From JBLHOS01 sp047623825 (GTDB taxonomy: Bacteria; Pseudomonadota; Alphaproteobacteria; Rhodobacterales; Rhodobacteraceae): a stretch of DNA of 64,000 nt. Of the stretch, positions 1 through 8,776 are shown in pieces. Made by a program: the position numbers and the translations under genes. The stretch covers positions 104,466 to 168,465 of the forward strand of contig JBLHOS010000001.1 of assembly GCA_047623825.1 (NCBI GenBank). The letters are read 5' to 3'. Positions within the stretch are counted from its first letter, which is position 1. Every line of letters starts with the position of its first letter. Below the pieces are notes generated by a model. It had not been told where the DNA came from. It did no database searches and saw nothing but the letters and a program-made list of their open reading frames with translations.

Positions 1-10
1 AGAGACCTTT

Positions 11-679
11 ATGCGTTCAATTAGCCGGTTACTGGCCGCCAGCGCCGTGTTGCTTTTGGGGGCCTGCTCTTTGCCCGCTACCGACCCGTTCGAGGGGGAT
101 CTGCCTTCAATGGGTGATTTTCGCCTTGCGTATAATATTGTGGTAGCCGAAAATTTGCAGCAGGTCCCGCCCTCACGGAGAGCCACGCCCGAGGAATGGG
201 TTGAGGTGATGACTGCTGAGATTGACCGCCGGTTTGGGGCGTATGAGGGTGACCGGCTTTATCATATCGCAATCAACATTGACGGCTATTCGTTGGCGCT
301 TCCCGGCATTCCAGTAGTGTTGAACCCCCGCTCGGTCCTCGTGATCAGTGCCAATGTCTGGGATGATGCACTTGGTGGGAAACTGCATGATGAGCCTCGG
401 CAGATGACCGTATTTGAGGGCGTCTCGGCCCAGTCATTTATTGGATCGGGTCTGACCCAGAACCGTGAACAGCAGATGCAGATTCTAGCGCGCAACGCCG
501 CACTTCGAGTTCAATTGTGGATGTTGGAGAACCCTGAATGGTTCTCAATCGATGAGGCAGAGGCCAGTGAAGCGGCTGCTGCATTGGCCGCATCGCTAGA
601 GGTGGCAGAAAGTGGTGCAGCTGTTGGTCCGACAGATGACCCGGTTGCGGTGGTTGAAGCTGACCCCATCACCAACTAG
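11..679 (+). CDS. Putative lipoprotein, function unknown
   Basis: This 222-residue protein starts with a basic residue, a hydrophobic stretch and a lipobox-like LGAC, so Cys19 is the likely lipidated residue after signal peptidase II cleavage. The mature part has no motif I recognise. It ends in an Ala/Glu-rich low-complexity tail, roughly residues 175-215. It stands alone, upstream of tuf in the same direction, with a hairpin in between. I infer an envelope-anchored protein; the lipobox is the only firm evidence. Confidence 0.7.
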   Translation: MRSISRLLAASAVLLLGACSLPATDPFEGDLPSMGDFRLAYNIVVAENLQQVPPSRRATPEEWVEVMTAEIDRRFGAYEGDRLYHIAINIDGYSLALPGIPVVLNPRSVLVISANVWDDALGGKLHDEPRQMTVFEGVSAQSFIGSGLTQNREQQMQILARNAALRVQLWMLENPEWFSIDEAEASEAAAALAASLEVAESGAAVGPTDDPVAVVEADPITN

Positions 680-714
680 ATCACGGGCTTAAGCAAGACA
701 TCTGATGTGAATCA

Positions 715-741
715 CGCATTGATTCTTCTTTAATCAATGCG
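715..741. terminator. Hairpin between the lipoprotein gene and tuf
   Basis: A perfect 10-bp stem (715-724 with 732-741) encloses a U-rich 7-nt loop. No T-run follows it on the plus strand, so it may be a weak terminator or a processing or stability hairpin. It lies about 35 nt after the lipoprotein stop codon. Confidence 0.45.
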
Positions 742-804
742 TACCGAGCGCGCGATGTTGCAACGGGCCACGTCAGGCCCCCTAGATTATAAGGCGCCAA
801 GAAT

Positions 805-1980
805 ATGGCAAAGGCAAAGTTTGAGCGTAGCAAACCGCACGTAAATATCGGCACGATTGGCCACGTTGACCACGGCAAGACGACGTTGACGGCGGCGATC
901 ACGAAGCAGTTCGGCGATTTTCAGAGCTACGATTCGATCGACAGCGCTCCGGAAGAGCGTGCGCGTGGGATTACGATCTCTACGGCGCATGTTGAGTATG
1001 AGACGGAAGCCCGTCACTACGCACATGTCGACTGCCCCGGGCACGCCGACTATGTGAAGAACATGATCACCGGTGCCGCCCAGATGGACGGCGCGATCCT
1101 GGTTGTGAACGCTGCTGACGGCCCGATGCCGCAAACGCGTGAGCACATCCTTTTGGGTCGTCAGGTGGGCATTCCTTATATGGTTGTCTACATGAACAAG
1201 GTCGATCAGGTTGACGATGATGAGCTGCTTGAGCTGGTTGAGATGGAAATCCGCGAGCTTTTGTCGAAGTACGACTACCCTGGCGATGACATCCCTGTAA
1301 TTCCTGGTTCGGCTCTGGCTGCACTCGAAGGCCGCGACCCTGAAATCGGTGAGCAATCCATTGCGAAACTGATGGCCGCAGTTGATGAGTATATCCCGAC
1401 ACCGACCCGCGCGATCGACCAGCCATTCTTGATGCCGGTTGAGGACGTGTTCTCGATTTCTGGTCGGGGCACTGTTGCCACGGGCCGGATTGAGCGTGGT
1501 ATTGTCACGGTTGGCGAAGAGATCGAAATCGTGGGTATCCGCGACACTCGCAAAACGACGTGCACGGGCGTGGAAATGTTCCGCAAACTGCTTGATCGTG
1601 GGGAAGCGGGCGACAATGTCGGTCTGCTGCTTCGCGGCGTTGATCGTGAAGGCATCATCCGGGGCCAGGTTCTTTGTAAGCCTGCGTCGGTCAAGCCGCA
1701 CACAAAGTTTGAGGCTGAGGCCTACATTCTGACCAAAGATGAGGGTGGCCGTCACACGCCGTTCTTTGCGAACTATCGTCCACAGTTCTACTTCCGCACG
1801 ACGGATGTCACCGGTACGGTTCAGCTGCCTGAGGGTACTGAAATGGTTATGCCTGGCGACAACCTAAAGTTCGAAGTTGCGCTGATTGCGCCGATCGCCA
1901 TGGAAGACGGTCTGCGCTTTGCGATCCGCGAAGGCGGCCGTACCGTCGGTGCCGGTGTCGTCTCTAAAATTATCGAGTAA
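805..1980 (+). CDS. tuf: Translation elongation factor Tu (copy 1)
   Basis: EF-Tu delivers aminoacyl-tRNA to the ribosomal A site as a GTP complex. The 391-residue product has the G1 loop GHVDHGKT (19-26), DCPGH (76-80) and NKVD (131-134), followed by both beta-barrel domains. Its DNA appears identical to the second copy at 23671-24846 from start to stop codon, while the flanks differ at once. Unlike copy 2 it has no strong Shine-Dalgarno; only a weak AAGG lies about 10 nt before the ATG. A terminator follows, so it is probably monocistronic. This is the copy expected near tRNA-Trp and secE-nusG, here separated from them by inserted genes. Confidence 0.98.
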   Translation: MAKAKFERSKPHVNIGTIGHVDHGKTTLTAAITKQFGDFQSYDSIDSAPEERARGITISTAHVEYETEARHYAHVDCPGHADYVKNMITGAAQMDGAILVVNAADGPMPQTREHILLGRQVGIPYMVVYMNKVDQVDDDELLELVEMEIRELLSKYDYPGDDIPVIPGSALAALEGRDPEIGEQSIAKLMAAVDEYIPTPTRAIDQPFLMPVEDVFSISGRGTVATGRIERGIVTVGEEIEIVGIRDTRKTTCTGVEMFRKLLDRGEAGDNVGLLLRGVDREGIIRGQVLCKPASVKPHTKFEAEAYILTKDEGGRHTPFFANYRPQFYFRTTDVTGTVQLPEGTEMVMPGDNLKFEVALIAPIAMEDGLRFAIREGGRTVGAGVVSKIIE

Positions 1981-2006
1981 TCTTTCTGAGATTTCTGCAT
2001 AACCAA

Positions 2007-2036
2007 GGGCCGCTGATGAATTCAGCGGCCCTTTTT
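2007..2036 (+). terminator. Rho-independent terminator of tuf copy 1
   Basis: A perfect 10-bp GC-rich stem (2007-2016 with 2022-2031) with a 5-nt loop is followed directly by five T residues. It also separates tuf from the convergent acyltransferase gene. Confidence 0.93.
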
Positions 2037-2054
2037 ATGAAAATCTGGTGCGGA

Positions 2055-2780
2055 TCACAGTTGTGGGCGGCTATGCCCGGCCATCTTGTCAGCCTCAAAC
2101 GTTACTTCATCAATGAACTTGCCAAGTTGTACGGCCAGATCTTCGGCGTCCTGATCTAAGATTTTGCGCGGTACCGATTGGTCCCACCGCCGCCAAATCA
2201 TCGCGCCGCGATTGAACGGCAGTGGAAACATTTGGTGATCCCAAGTCGGCCATGCCCAATAGCGCCGGACCGAATAGGCGTAGACGAAAACCGGCTTTTG
2301 CGCCGATCGGGCCCAGACGATCGGGGTCAGTTTGCAGGTGCGCGGAGGCCCGCGCGGCCCGTCCGCCGCGATCCCAGCTGATCCACCTTTGCGCAGATTT
2401 TGCAGAACGGTCCGGGTCGCGGCAAAGTTGCCTGCGTTCTTTTCCATTGGAATCGTCTCAAAGCCGAACATTTGTTGTACATGGCCCAGAAACCGCCCGG
2501 CGCGTGCAGGCGACGTCAGGCTGCAAAACGGGCCTTTGGAGACATCGAAGACATAAGGCGACAGCATCAGACGTTGATGCCAAAGCACGATAATCACAGG
2601 CTCATCCGCGTCCAGACAGGCCTGAATTTCGTCCCAGCCATCCTGTTGGATCCGCGATGTACGCCAGACAAGCCGAATATAGGTGGCAAAAATCCAAGCG
2701 ATGCCCCGGTTGGCCGCCGGGCTATCGGCAAAGCGCTGGCGCGGTGTGCGTCGCTGTTCTGTCGGTGCCTTGGCAGCCAT
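2055..2780 (-). CDS. Lysophospholipid acyltransferase family protein (DUF374)
   Basis: This 241-residue protein belongs to the DUF374/LPLAT acyltransferase group. It has the H-x4-type motif region WHQRL near residue 70, an SPARAGR stretch and a DGPRGP motif typical of the family. The substrate cannot be read from sequence; lipid A or another membrane lipid precursor is plausible. I prefer the ATG at 2780 over an upstream in-frame TTG at 2807, because GAGGA sits about 8 nt before it. It converges with tuf. Confidence 0.8.
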   Translation of the reverse strand: MAAKAPTEQRRTPRQRFADSPAANRGIAWIFATYIRLVWRTSRIQQDGWDEIQACLDADEPVIIVLWHQRLMLSPYVFDVSKGPFCSLTSPARAGRFLGHVQQMFGFETIPMEKNAGNFAATRTVLQNLRKGGSAGIAADGPRGPPRTCKLTPIVWARSAQKPVFVYAYSVRRYWAWPTWDHQMFPLPFNRGAMIWRRWDQSVPRKILDQDAEDLAVQLGKFIDEVTFEADKMAGHSRPQL

Positions 2781-2979
2781 TTTGGTGTCCTCAACACGCG
2801 CGGACAACGCGCGTAATTATCCGAAATTGCAGGGCGTGCTTGCCAGCGCACATGACGTATTTGAATTGCGCACAGGCAACAAGGCATCGCCTCGTGACCT
2901 TTTGTTCGGTGGACGGTAGCATACAAATATCGACCGCCCTAGAGATGGCGGTCCCCTATCGCAAAAGGACCAAATTCAA

Positions 2980-4395
2980 ATGACTCCCACCGCAGAAATT
3001 GGTCTGATTGGCCTTGGCACGATGGGCCAAAATCTAGCACTGAATATCGCTGACAATGGATTTCAGATCGCGGTCTATAACCGGACCACGGCCACCACGA
3101 CTGCGTTTGTGGAGCAGGCAGGCGCGCTGGCCGCAAAGTTGATCCCAACCGAAACGCTAGAGGGGTTCGTCGCGAACCTTAGTCACCCACGCAAGATTAT
3201 CTTGATGGTGCCTGCGGGTGCGCCAGTTGATGCCCAGATTGAGGCGCTGCGGCCTCTTTTGGCTCCTGGCGATCTAATCATTGATGGCGGTAATTCCGAT
3301 TGGCATGATACCAACCGCCGGGCCGCTACCGCCGCCCCGTTGAATTTTCTGGGTCTGGGCGTTTCTGGCGGATCTGAGGGCGCGCGCTACGGCCCCTCGA
3401 TGATGGCAGGTGGACCAGTCGCCGCCTATGATGCGGTTGCCCCGATCCTGCGCGCGATTGCAGCGGATTATCACGGTACGCCGTGTGTTGCCCATCTGGG
3501 TCCCGATGGTGCGGGCCATTACGTGAAGATGATCCATAACGGTATTGAATACGCCGATATGCAGATGATTGCTGAGGTTTACGGAGTTATGCGCGACGGC
3601 ATGGGCCTGCAGGCGCCTGATATGGCTCCGATCTTTGCGCGCTGGAATGACGGCACGTTGCAATCCTACCTGATTGAGATCACGGCCAAGATCGCGCGAT
3701 CTGTTGATGTTGAAACTGGCGCGCCAGTTTTGGATGTGATCAAGGACAGCGCGGGCCAAAAAGGTACCGGTCGTTGGACCGTGATCGAGGCGCATGAACG
3801 CGCCACACCGATCCCCGCGATTGAGGCTGCGGTTGTTGCCCGGATCTTATCCAGCCAGTTTGACGCGCGCGCTGCCGGGCAAGATTTGTTCGGCCCGGCG
3901 CCAACCGCCCTGACCACGGGCGCATTGTCTGAGGGTGTGCTGGAGCAGGCCCTGATCGCAGGTAAGATCATCGCGTATACTCAAGGCTTCAATTTGCTGG
4001 TTCAGGCCAGTGCCGAGGAGGGGTGGAACCTGGCCTTGCCGCAGGTCGCCGAGATTTGGCGCGAAGGCTGCATTATCCGCTCAGCCATGCTCAACGATAT
4101 GGCTGCAGCCTTGGCTGATGCGCCGACTCGGCCACTAATCATGGCACCACATTTTGCCGATCTGATGCGGGCGTGCCTGCCGGCGTTGCGCCAAACAGTC
4201 TCGGTTGGGGCGGCCCATGGCCTAACGATGCCTGCCCTTGCCTCGGCGCTGGCGTATGTCGACACTATGCGCACTGCGCGCGGCACCGCCAACATGCTAC
4301 AGGCACAGCGCGATTTCTTTGGTGCGCACGGGTTTGAGCGGTTGGACCGCCCCGGCGAAACCGGGCATCACGGGCCCTGGGGGGATGGCCGCTAG
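2980..4395 (+). CDS. gnd: 6-phosphogluconate dehydrogenase, decarboxylating
   Basis: It oxidatively decarboxylates 6-phosphogluconate to ribulose 5-phosphate, producing NADPH in the oxidative pentose phosphate pathway. The 471-residue length is typical of the long Gnd form. The Rossmann fold GLGTMG (11-16) and the NRT coenzyme-site motif near residue 36 are followed by the substrate motif VSGGSEGA and the catalytic-helix motif HNGIEY. It is transcribed alone. Its stop codon overlaps the 3' end of a decayed minus-strand gene by two to three bases. Confidence 0.95.
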   Translation: MTPTAEIGLIGLGTMGQNLALNIADNGFQIAVYNRTTATTTAFVEQAGALAAKLIPTETLEGFVANLSHPRKIILMVPAGAPVDAQIEALRPLLAPGDLIIDGGNSDWHDTNRRAATAAPLNFLGLGVSGGSEGARYGPSMMAGGPVAAYDAVAPILRAIAADYHGTPCVAHLGPDGAGHYVKMIHNGIEYADMQMIAEVYGVMRDGMGLQAPDMAPIFARWNDGTLQSYLIEITAKIARSVDVETGAPVLDVIKDSAGQKGTGRWTVIEAHERATPIPAIEAAVVARILSSQFDARAAGQDLFGPAPTALTTGALSEGVLEQALIAGKIIAYTQGFNLLVQASAEEGWNLALPQVAEIWREGCIIRSAMLNDMAAALADAPTRPLIMAPHFADLMRACLPALRQTVSVGAAHGLTMPALASALAYVDTMRTARGTANMLQAQRDFFGAHGFERLDRPGETGHHGPWGDGR

Positions 4396-4639
4396 CGTAT
4401 TTTGCGCTCTGACAAACAGAAATACGCGTCGGTAGTGGCCGGGGCACCGACATAGTGAGCGCGGACAAGGGCTAGGCGTATCTCTCCGCAAATTCCAGTG
4501 GTCCCAGACTGTTGCTGCGCGGGCCAGTGCTGCGCAATTGCGTAGTGACTGGGATGCGAAGCCGAACCTTGTCGGCCAGCGCCAGACCTGTGGCAGGTAG
4601 GCTTAACGCCAGGGCCAGCCCGAGGATGGCGGGTTTCAT
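4392..4639 (-). pseudogene. Decayed paralogue of the neighbouring 108-residue exported protein
   Basis: Read from the ATG at 4639 (AAAGGA 7 nt upstream), the frame gives a signal peptide and a short mature part ending after 55 residues at 4472. In a second frame the DNA continues to a stop at 4392-4394 and encodes YVGAPATTDAYFC. This closely matches YVCDPATTEPYFC at the end of the intact protein at 4986-5312. The N-terminal LRI-V-QL pattern also matches. I therefore read it as a tandem copy with an internal deletion and a frameshift near 4480-4495. It could still be expressed as a 55-residue exported peptide. Confidence 0.6.
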
Positions 4640-4768
4640 GACATGTTCCTTTGGTCTTTGCAGACAGATGGATGTGGCCAACACGTTGACCAATTGCTAA
4701 TTCGCAACTGCGGCCCTTCGGATTGATCTTGCATCGCTGCCGGTGCCCCGCTAGATGATGCTCGGCCT

Positions 4769-4844
4769 AGGGGTGTAGCTCAGTTGGTAGAGCATCGGAT
4801 TCCAAATCCGACGGCCGGGGGTTCGAGTCCCTCCGCCCCTGCCA
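4769..4844 (+). tRNA. tRNA-Trp (CCA)
   Basis: The gene folds as a cloverleaf with acceptor AGGGGTG pairing CGCCCCT, a GTAGCTCAGTTGGTAGAG D-arm, anticodon CCA in the loop TTCCAAA, a T-loop TTCGAGT and an encoded 3' CCA. tRNA-Trp next to secE-nusG is a common bacterial arrangement. Confidence 0.97.
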
Positions 4845-4985
4845 GGCCTATTCATAAAATATTGCGTTTTTTTGACCGAGTTGCCTCGGATCCTGACGCA
4901 ATGTCTGGCAATCAATGGTCTAATAGCAATTGCCGCCCACCGCCGGCCACGCTGTCGATAACTGAACGCTGGTCAATGCAGACCT

Positions 4986-5312
4986 TTAGCTCCCGCAGAA
5001 ATACGGCTCCGTCGTTGCGGGGTCACAGACATATCCATTATTGCTTAGGATGACCCGAACCTCGGACCGCAACTGCCCTGTCCGCAGGAACGTGGTGTTG
5101 CGTCCGTTTGAGGTCACGAAATAAAGCTGCGTAATGGCCATCCGACTTAGCTGACCCTGCGCGCCAATGCGAAACCCAAACTCGGACAATTGCTGGGCCA
5201 CCTGGATGCGAAGCTGCGAGGACCCATCATCGGCGGCCGTTGCTGGCAGGGCCACGTAAAGCGGCATAGCCGCAATGGCCGTGACGATCAGAAACGAACG
5301 AAGCAGTGACAT
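4986..5312 (-). CDS. Small exported protein, function unknown
   Basis: This 108-residue protein has a classical signal peptide (hydrophobic core about residues 5-22, cleavage likely after ATA-A near residue 26). The mature domain is about 80 residues long with two Cys near the C-terminus, in the pattern C-D-P-A-T-T-E-P-Y-F-C, probably disulfide bonded in the periplasm. A degraded paralogue lies on the same strand on the other side of tRNA-Trp. I do not recognise the family. Confidence 0.7.
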   Translation of the reverse strand: MSLLRSFLIVTAIAAMPLYVALPATAADDGSSQLRIQVAQQLSEFGFRIGAQGQLSRMAITQLYFVTSNGRNTTFLRTGQLRSEVRVILSNNGYVCDPATTEPYFCGS

Positions 5313-5500
5313 ATAACGACCTCATGGTTACGCAAACGGTTGCGCCCAATTTGGCATCTGTCCGCCAGACTGGCAAATCACAGTTTGTCTGGGTGGGCGC
5401 ATTTGGCGTCGCATCAACATGAAATTTGGCTGGTTTGCGTTGGGGGGTATGCATGTGATGTCTATCTGAAGTTTACGCGTTGTGTACCTGGCCGATCAGC

Positions 5501-5529
5501 TTGCAACAGCGTGGATCTGGCCCTATATA
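5501..5529 (+). promoter_or_regulatory. Sigma70-type promoter of secE-nusG
   Basis: TTGCAA (5501-5506) and TATATA (5524-5529) are separated by exactly 17 bp. The predicted start near 5536 leaves a leader of about 28 nt before secE. It would drive secE-nusG and possibly the ribosomal genes beyond. Confidence 0.75.
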
Positions 5530-5563
5530 GCGCTCGAAACCTAGGAAAATTGGACTTCTGACT

Positions 5564-5761
5564 ATGGCGACGACCAATCCACTACAGTTCTTGCAACAGA
5601 CCCGCGCCGAAATCGCAAAGGTTGTCTGGCCATCCCGCCGCGAAGTGCTTTTGACCACGGCTATGGTCTTTGTTCTGGCATTTCTTGCGGCAGTTTTCTT
5701 CTTCGCGGTCGATTTCATTATCCGCCAAGGGCTTGAATTCGTCCTAACCTACTTCGGCTAG
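5564..5761 (+). CDS. secE: Preprotein translocase subunit SecE
   Basis: SecE clamps SecY in the SecYEG channel. This 65-residue single-span form is typical of alphaproteobacteria. It has an amphipathic N-terminal helix with the conserved VVWPSRREV motif (about 20-28) and one transmembrane helix (about 30-55). A good promoter lies 35 nt upstream and nusG follows after 187 nt. Confidence 0.95.
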   Translation: MATTNPLQFLQQTRAEIAKVVWPSRREVLLTTAMVFVLAFLAAVFFFAVDFIIRQGLEFVLTYFG

Positions 5762-5948
5762 GTTCGTTTTGCGTCCCACAACCCTTGATTTTCCAAGGCT
5801 TCGCGGATAGCACACAAAACACTCCCAACAGATAGGTTGCGTCGATTCGAGATGCACGCTGTTTTTTGTTCGGGGACCAAGGGCTAAGTCTTTGGAAACT
5901 ATCAGAAATTCTGACATAGATGTCGGGCTACGAGGAACGGACATTAAA

Positions 5949-6482
5949 ATGGCGAAACGGTGGTATTCGGTCAGTGTGCTTTCGAATTACGAGAAGCGCA
6001 TCGCCGAGCAGATCAGGACTGCCGTAGAAGAAGGCAATCTTCAGGAGGAGATCGAAGAAGTTCTGGTCCCCGAAGAAGAAGTGATTGAGATCCGTCGCGG
6101 CAAGAAAGTCACTGTGCCTCGTCGCTTCATGCCCGGCTACGTTCTGGTCCGCATGGAAATGACAGACCGCTCTTATCACGTGATTAACTCGATCCAGAGG
6201 GTCACAGGATTCTTGGGCCCGCAAGGCCGCCCAATGCCGATGCGCGATGAAGAGGTGAACCAGATCCTCAACCGCGTAGAGGAAGGCGAAGCCGCACCGC
6301 GCAACACGATCACCTTCGAAATTGGTGAAAAAGTGAAAGTTAGCGACGGCCCATTCGAAGACTTCGATGGCACTGTTGAAGGCGTTGATGATGACAATCA
6401 GCGTCTGAAGGTAACGGTGTCGATCTTTGGTCGGGAAACCCCGGTTGAATTGGAATACACACAGGTCGTCAAGCGGAACTGA
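5949..6482 (+). CDS. nusG: Transcription termination/antitermination factor NusG
   Basis: NusG binds the RNA polymerase clamp and links it to Rho or the ribosome. The 177-residue product has the NGN domain beginning KRWYSVSVLSNYE, the FMPGYVLV motif and a C-terminal KOW domain (GEKVKVSDGPFEDFDGTVE). I place the start at the ATG at 5949, preceded by GAGGAA about 11 nt upstream. An in-frame start at 5892 would add 19 residues not seen in the family. Confidence 0.96.
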   Translation: MAKRWYSVSVLSNYEKRIAEQIRTAVEEGNLQEEIEEVLVPEEEVIEIRRGKKVTVPRRFMPGYVLVRMEMTDRSYHVINSIQRVTGFLGPQGRPMPMRDEEVNQILNRVEEGEAAPRNTITFEIGEKVKVSDGPFEDFDGTVEGVDDDNQRLKVTVSIFGRETPVELEYTQVVKRN

Positions 6483-6500
6483 TGTGAGACTACGCCGTAT

Positions 6501-6549
6501 CCCGATCGGGATCGGTGACAAACGTGGGAGGGGACCCGGGCGCGCCCGG
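6501..6549 (+). promoter_or_regulatory. rplK leader with two GC-rich palindromes
   Basis: The nusG-rplK gap holds two perfect palindromes: CCCGATCGGG (6501-6510) and CCGGGCGCGCCCGG (6536-6549). Neither is followed by a T-run. I infer an mRNA structure; L1-mediated autoregulation of rplKA is known in other bacteria, but a specific L1 site is not proven here. Confidence 0.35.
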
Positions 6550-6617
6550 AAATCCGTACCACGGCAACATAACCTGGCTGACGCGTTCGCTGGGTGTTGA
6601 GATAAAGGAGCGGCCAA

Positions 6618-7043
6618 ATGGCCAAGAAACTAATCGGTAAACTCAAGCTGCAAGTGCCAGCAGGCAAAGCAAACCCATCCCCACCCGTGGGTCCGGCGCT
6701 TGGTCAACGTGGTATTAACATCATGGAATTCTGCAAAGCGTTTAACGCTAAAACGCAGGATCTGGACGTAGGTGCACCCTGCCCAACTGTGATCAGCTAC
6801 TATCAGGACAAATCTTTCACTTTAGAAATTAAGTCGCCACCTGCGTCTTATTTTCTTAAGAAAGCTGCTGGTGTCGAAAGCGGTGCCGCCACGCCGTCAC
6901 GTCAGGTCGCAGGCACAGTGACGCCTGCGCAGGTTCGTGAAATCGCGGAAGCAAAAATGAGCGATCTGAACGCTATCGACATCGAAGGCGCGATGAAGAT
7001 TATCCTGGGCTCTGCCCGTTCGATGGGCATTGAGGTAAAGTAA
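6618..7043 (+). CDS. rplK: 50S ribosomal protein L11
   Basis: L11 binds the GTPase-associated centre of 23S rRNA. The 141-residue product has the family start (KLIGKLKLQVPAGKANPSPP), the VGPALGQRGINIMEFCKAFN loop and a C-terminal RNA-binding domain. AAAGGAG lies just upstream of the ATG. rplA follows after one base, indicating co-translation. Confidence 0.98.
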   Translation: MAKKLIGKLKLQVPAGKANPSPPVGPALGQRGINIMEFCKAFNAKTQDLDVGAPCPTVISYYQDKSFTLEIKSPPASYFLKKAAGVESGAATPSRQVAGTVTPAQVREIAEAKMSDLNAIDIEGAMKIILGSARSMGIEVK

Positions 7044-7044
7044 G

Positions 7045-7743
7045 ATGGCAAAGTTCGGAAAACGTACAACTGCTGCACGCGCAGTCTTCGCCGGCAAAAT
7101 GAACGTCTCTGTTGAAGAGGCGGTCGATCTGCTGAAAGCCAATGCCAAGGCCAAGTTTGACGAGAGCATCGAGATCGCAATGAACCTTGGTGTCGACCCA
7201 CGTCACGCCGACCAAATGGTTCGCGGCACGGTCAATTTGCCAAACGGCACAGGTAAAACGGTCCGCGTGGCTGTATTTGCTCGTGGGGCAAAAGCAGACG
7301 AAGCCACGGCAGCAGGTGCAGATATCGTCGGTGCCGAGGATCTGATGGAAATCGTTCAGGGCGGCACGATCGACTTTGATCGTTGCATCGCGACACCCGA
7401 CATGATGCCCGTTGTTGGTCGTCTGGGCAAAGTTCTGGGCCCACGCAACCTGATGCCAAACCCAAAAATTGGCACAGTGACCATGGACATCAAAGAGGCC
7501 GTCGAGGCGGCCAAAGGCGGCCAGGTTCAGTTTAAAGCTGAAAAAGCCGGTGTGGTTCATGCCGGTATCGGCAAAGCCAGCTTTGACGCCGTCAAATTGG
7601 CGGAAAACATCCGTGCGTTTGTTAACGCGGTTGGTAAAGCTAAGCCTGCAGGCGCCAAAGGTGCCTACCTGATGCGTGTTTCGCTTAGCTCAACCATGGG
7701 CCCTGCCGTTACTGTTTCGATCGATAGCGCGACAGGCAACTAA
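7045..7743 (+). CDS. rplA: 50S ribosomal protein L1
   Basis: L1 forms the mobile L1 stalk and often represses its own operon. The length (232 residues) and the motifs GTGKTVRVAVFA, GRLGKVLGPRNLMPNPK and the C-terminal SSTMGPAV are typical. It lies one base after rplK. Confidence 0.98.
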   Translation: MAKFGKRTTAARAVFAGKMNVSVEEAVDLLKANAKAKFDESIEIAMNLGVDPRHADQMVRGTVNLPNGTGKTVRVAVFARGAKADEATAAGADIVGAEDLMEIVQGGTIDFDRCIATPDMMPVVGRLGKVLGPRNLMPNPKIGTVTMDIKEAVEAAKGGQVQFKAEKAGVVHAGIGKASFDAVKLAENIRAFVNAVGKAKPAGAKGAYLMRVSLSSTMGPAVTVSIDSATGN

Positions 7744-8185
7744 GTCAGTTCAGGTGACGATGACCCGCTAGGTCATATCTCGCCCGTGACGATGTAAAAT
7801 GATAGAACGGCTCGCTGATGCAGCGGGCCGTTCCTGTTTCTCAGGGGGGCCATGGCGCAGCATTTGGCGCAATGGCAAAATATCGCTTGACCTGAGGCGA
7901 TTTTTTCAAACTGGGCCTTGGCAAGCCTGTCTGAACCCGTTAAGTGCAAGGCTTGATTCACGGAGGCCGTTCCGACGTGAGTCTTCTGTCCGAGACGAAG
8001 GGTGGCACACGCCTTAATTTCCTTTCTGAGATGGGAGATGCAAGAACTTCCCAATGTTTAGGCATCGGGCGTTTTGGCTAATTCCCTGAAACTGGACTTT
8101 TATTGTCTGCATTCGGTGCGGACTTAACTGAGCCGGGGGGAAACCCCCATTTGGTGGGGGAACCTGCCATGATTGGAGTGAAACT
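7744..8185 (+). promoter_or_regulatory. rplJ-rplL leader region
   Basis: This 442-nt gap contains no credible gene. A 12-bp imperfect hairpin (7806-7817 with 7821-7832) with a weak T-rich tail may end the rplKA transcript. Just before rplJ are three runs: G6 (8135-8140), C5 (8144-8148) and G5 (8156-8160). The C-run can pair with either G-run but not both. The position, 15-40 nt before the rplJ ribosome-binding site GGAG (8175-8178), fits the known L10-(L7/L12)4 autoregulatory leader; the switching itself is inference. Confidence 0.5.
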
Positions 8186-8704
8186 GTGGATAGAGCCCAG
8201 AAAGAGAAAGTGGTCGAGGAACTCGGCCAAATCTTTGAAAGCTCTGGTGTCGTTGTAGTCTCTCGCTACGAAGGCCTCACGGTTGCTGAGATGCAGGACC
8301 TGCGCGCTCAAATGAGCGCAGCTGGCGGGTCCGTTCGCGTTGCCAAGAACAAGCTCGCTAAGATTGCTCTCGAAGGAAAAGCTGCCGCTGGTATTGCTGA
8401 TCTGATGTTGGGCATGACTGTTCTTTCCTTTTCCGAAGACCAAGTGGCTGCGGCCAAGGTTTCGGACGCATATGCCAAAGCAAACGATAAGTTCGTTATC
8501 CTTGGTGGCGCGATGGGTGAGATCATTTTGGACGCCGACGGTGTAAGGGCCCTAGCGAAAATGCCATCCCGTGAGGAGCTTATTGCTTCTATCGTGGGTT
8601 GCATTGCAGCACCTGCCTCGAACATCGCGGGGGCCATTGGCGCACCTGCAAGCAACATCGCGAGCATTCTTTCGACCATCGAAGAGAAGTTGGAAGCCGC
8701 GTAA
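8186..8704 (+). CDS. rplJ: 50S ribosomal protein L10
   Basis: L10 anchors L7/L12 dimers to form the ribosomal stalk. The 172-residue protein has a family-typical N-terminal domain (DRAQKEKVVEELGQIFE, VVVSRYEGLTVAEM) and an Ala-rich C-terminal helix that binds L7/L12. Translation starts at GTG (8186) with GGAG seven bases upstream. Confidence 0.97.
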   Translation: MDRAQKEKVVEELGQIFESSGVVVVSRYEGLTVAEMQDLRAQMSAAGGSVRVAKNKLAKIALEGKAAAGIADLMLGMTVLSFSEDQVAAAKVSDAYAKANDKFVILGGAMGEIILDADGVRALAKMPSREELIASIVGCIAAPASNIAGAIGAPASNIASILSTIEEKLEAA

Positions 8705-8776
8705 GCAATCTGAGACCTTTCGTAGGGATGGCCCTTGCGATGTTGGAACACAAACATACATACGGAAACCGTGAAA

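Noticed and set aside
5340..5561. A 73-codon plus-strand frame before secE
   Set aside because: It covers the secE promoter and has no sensible composition.
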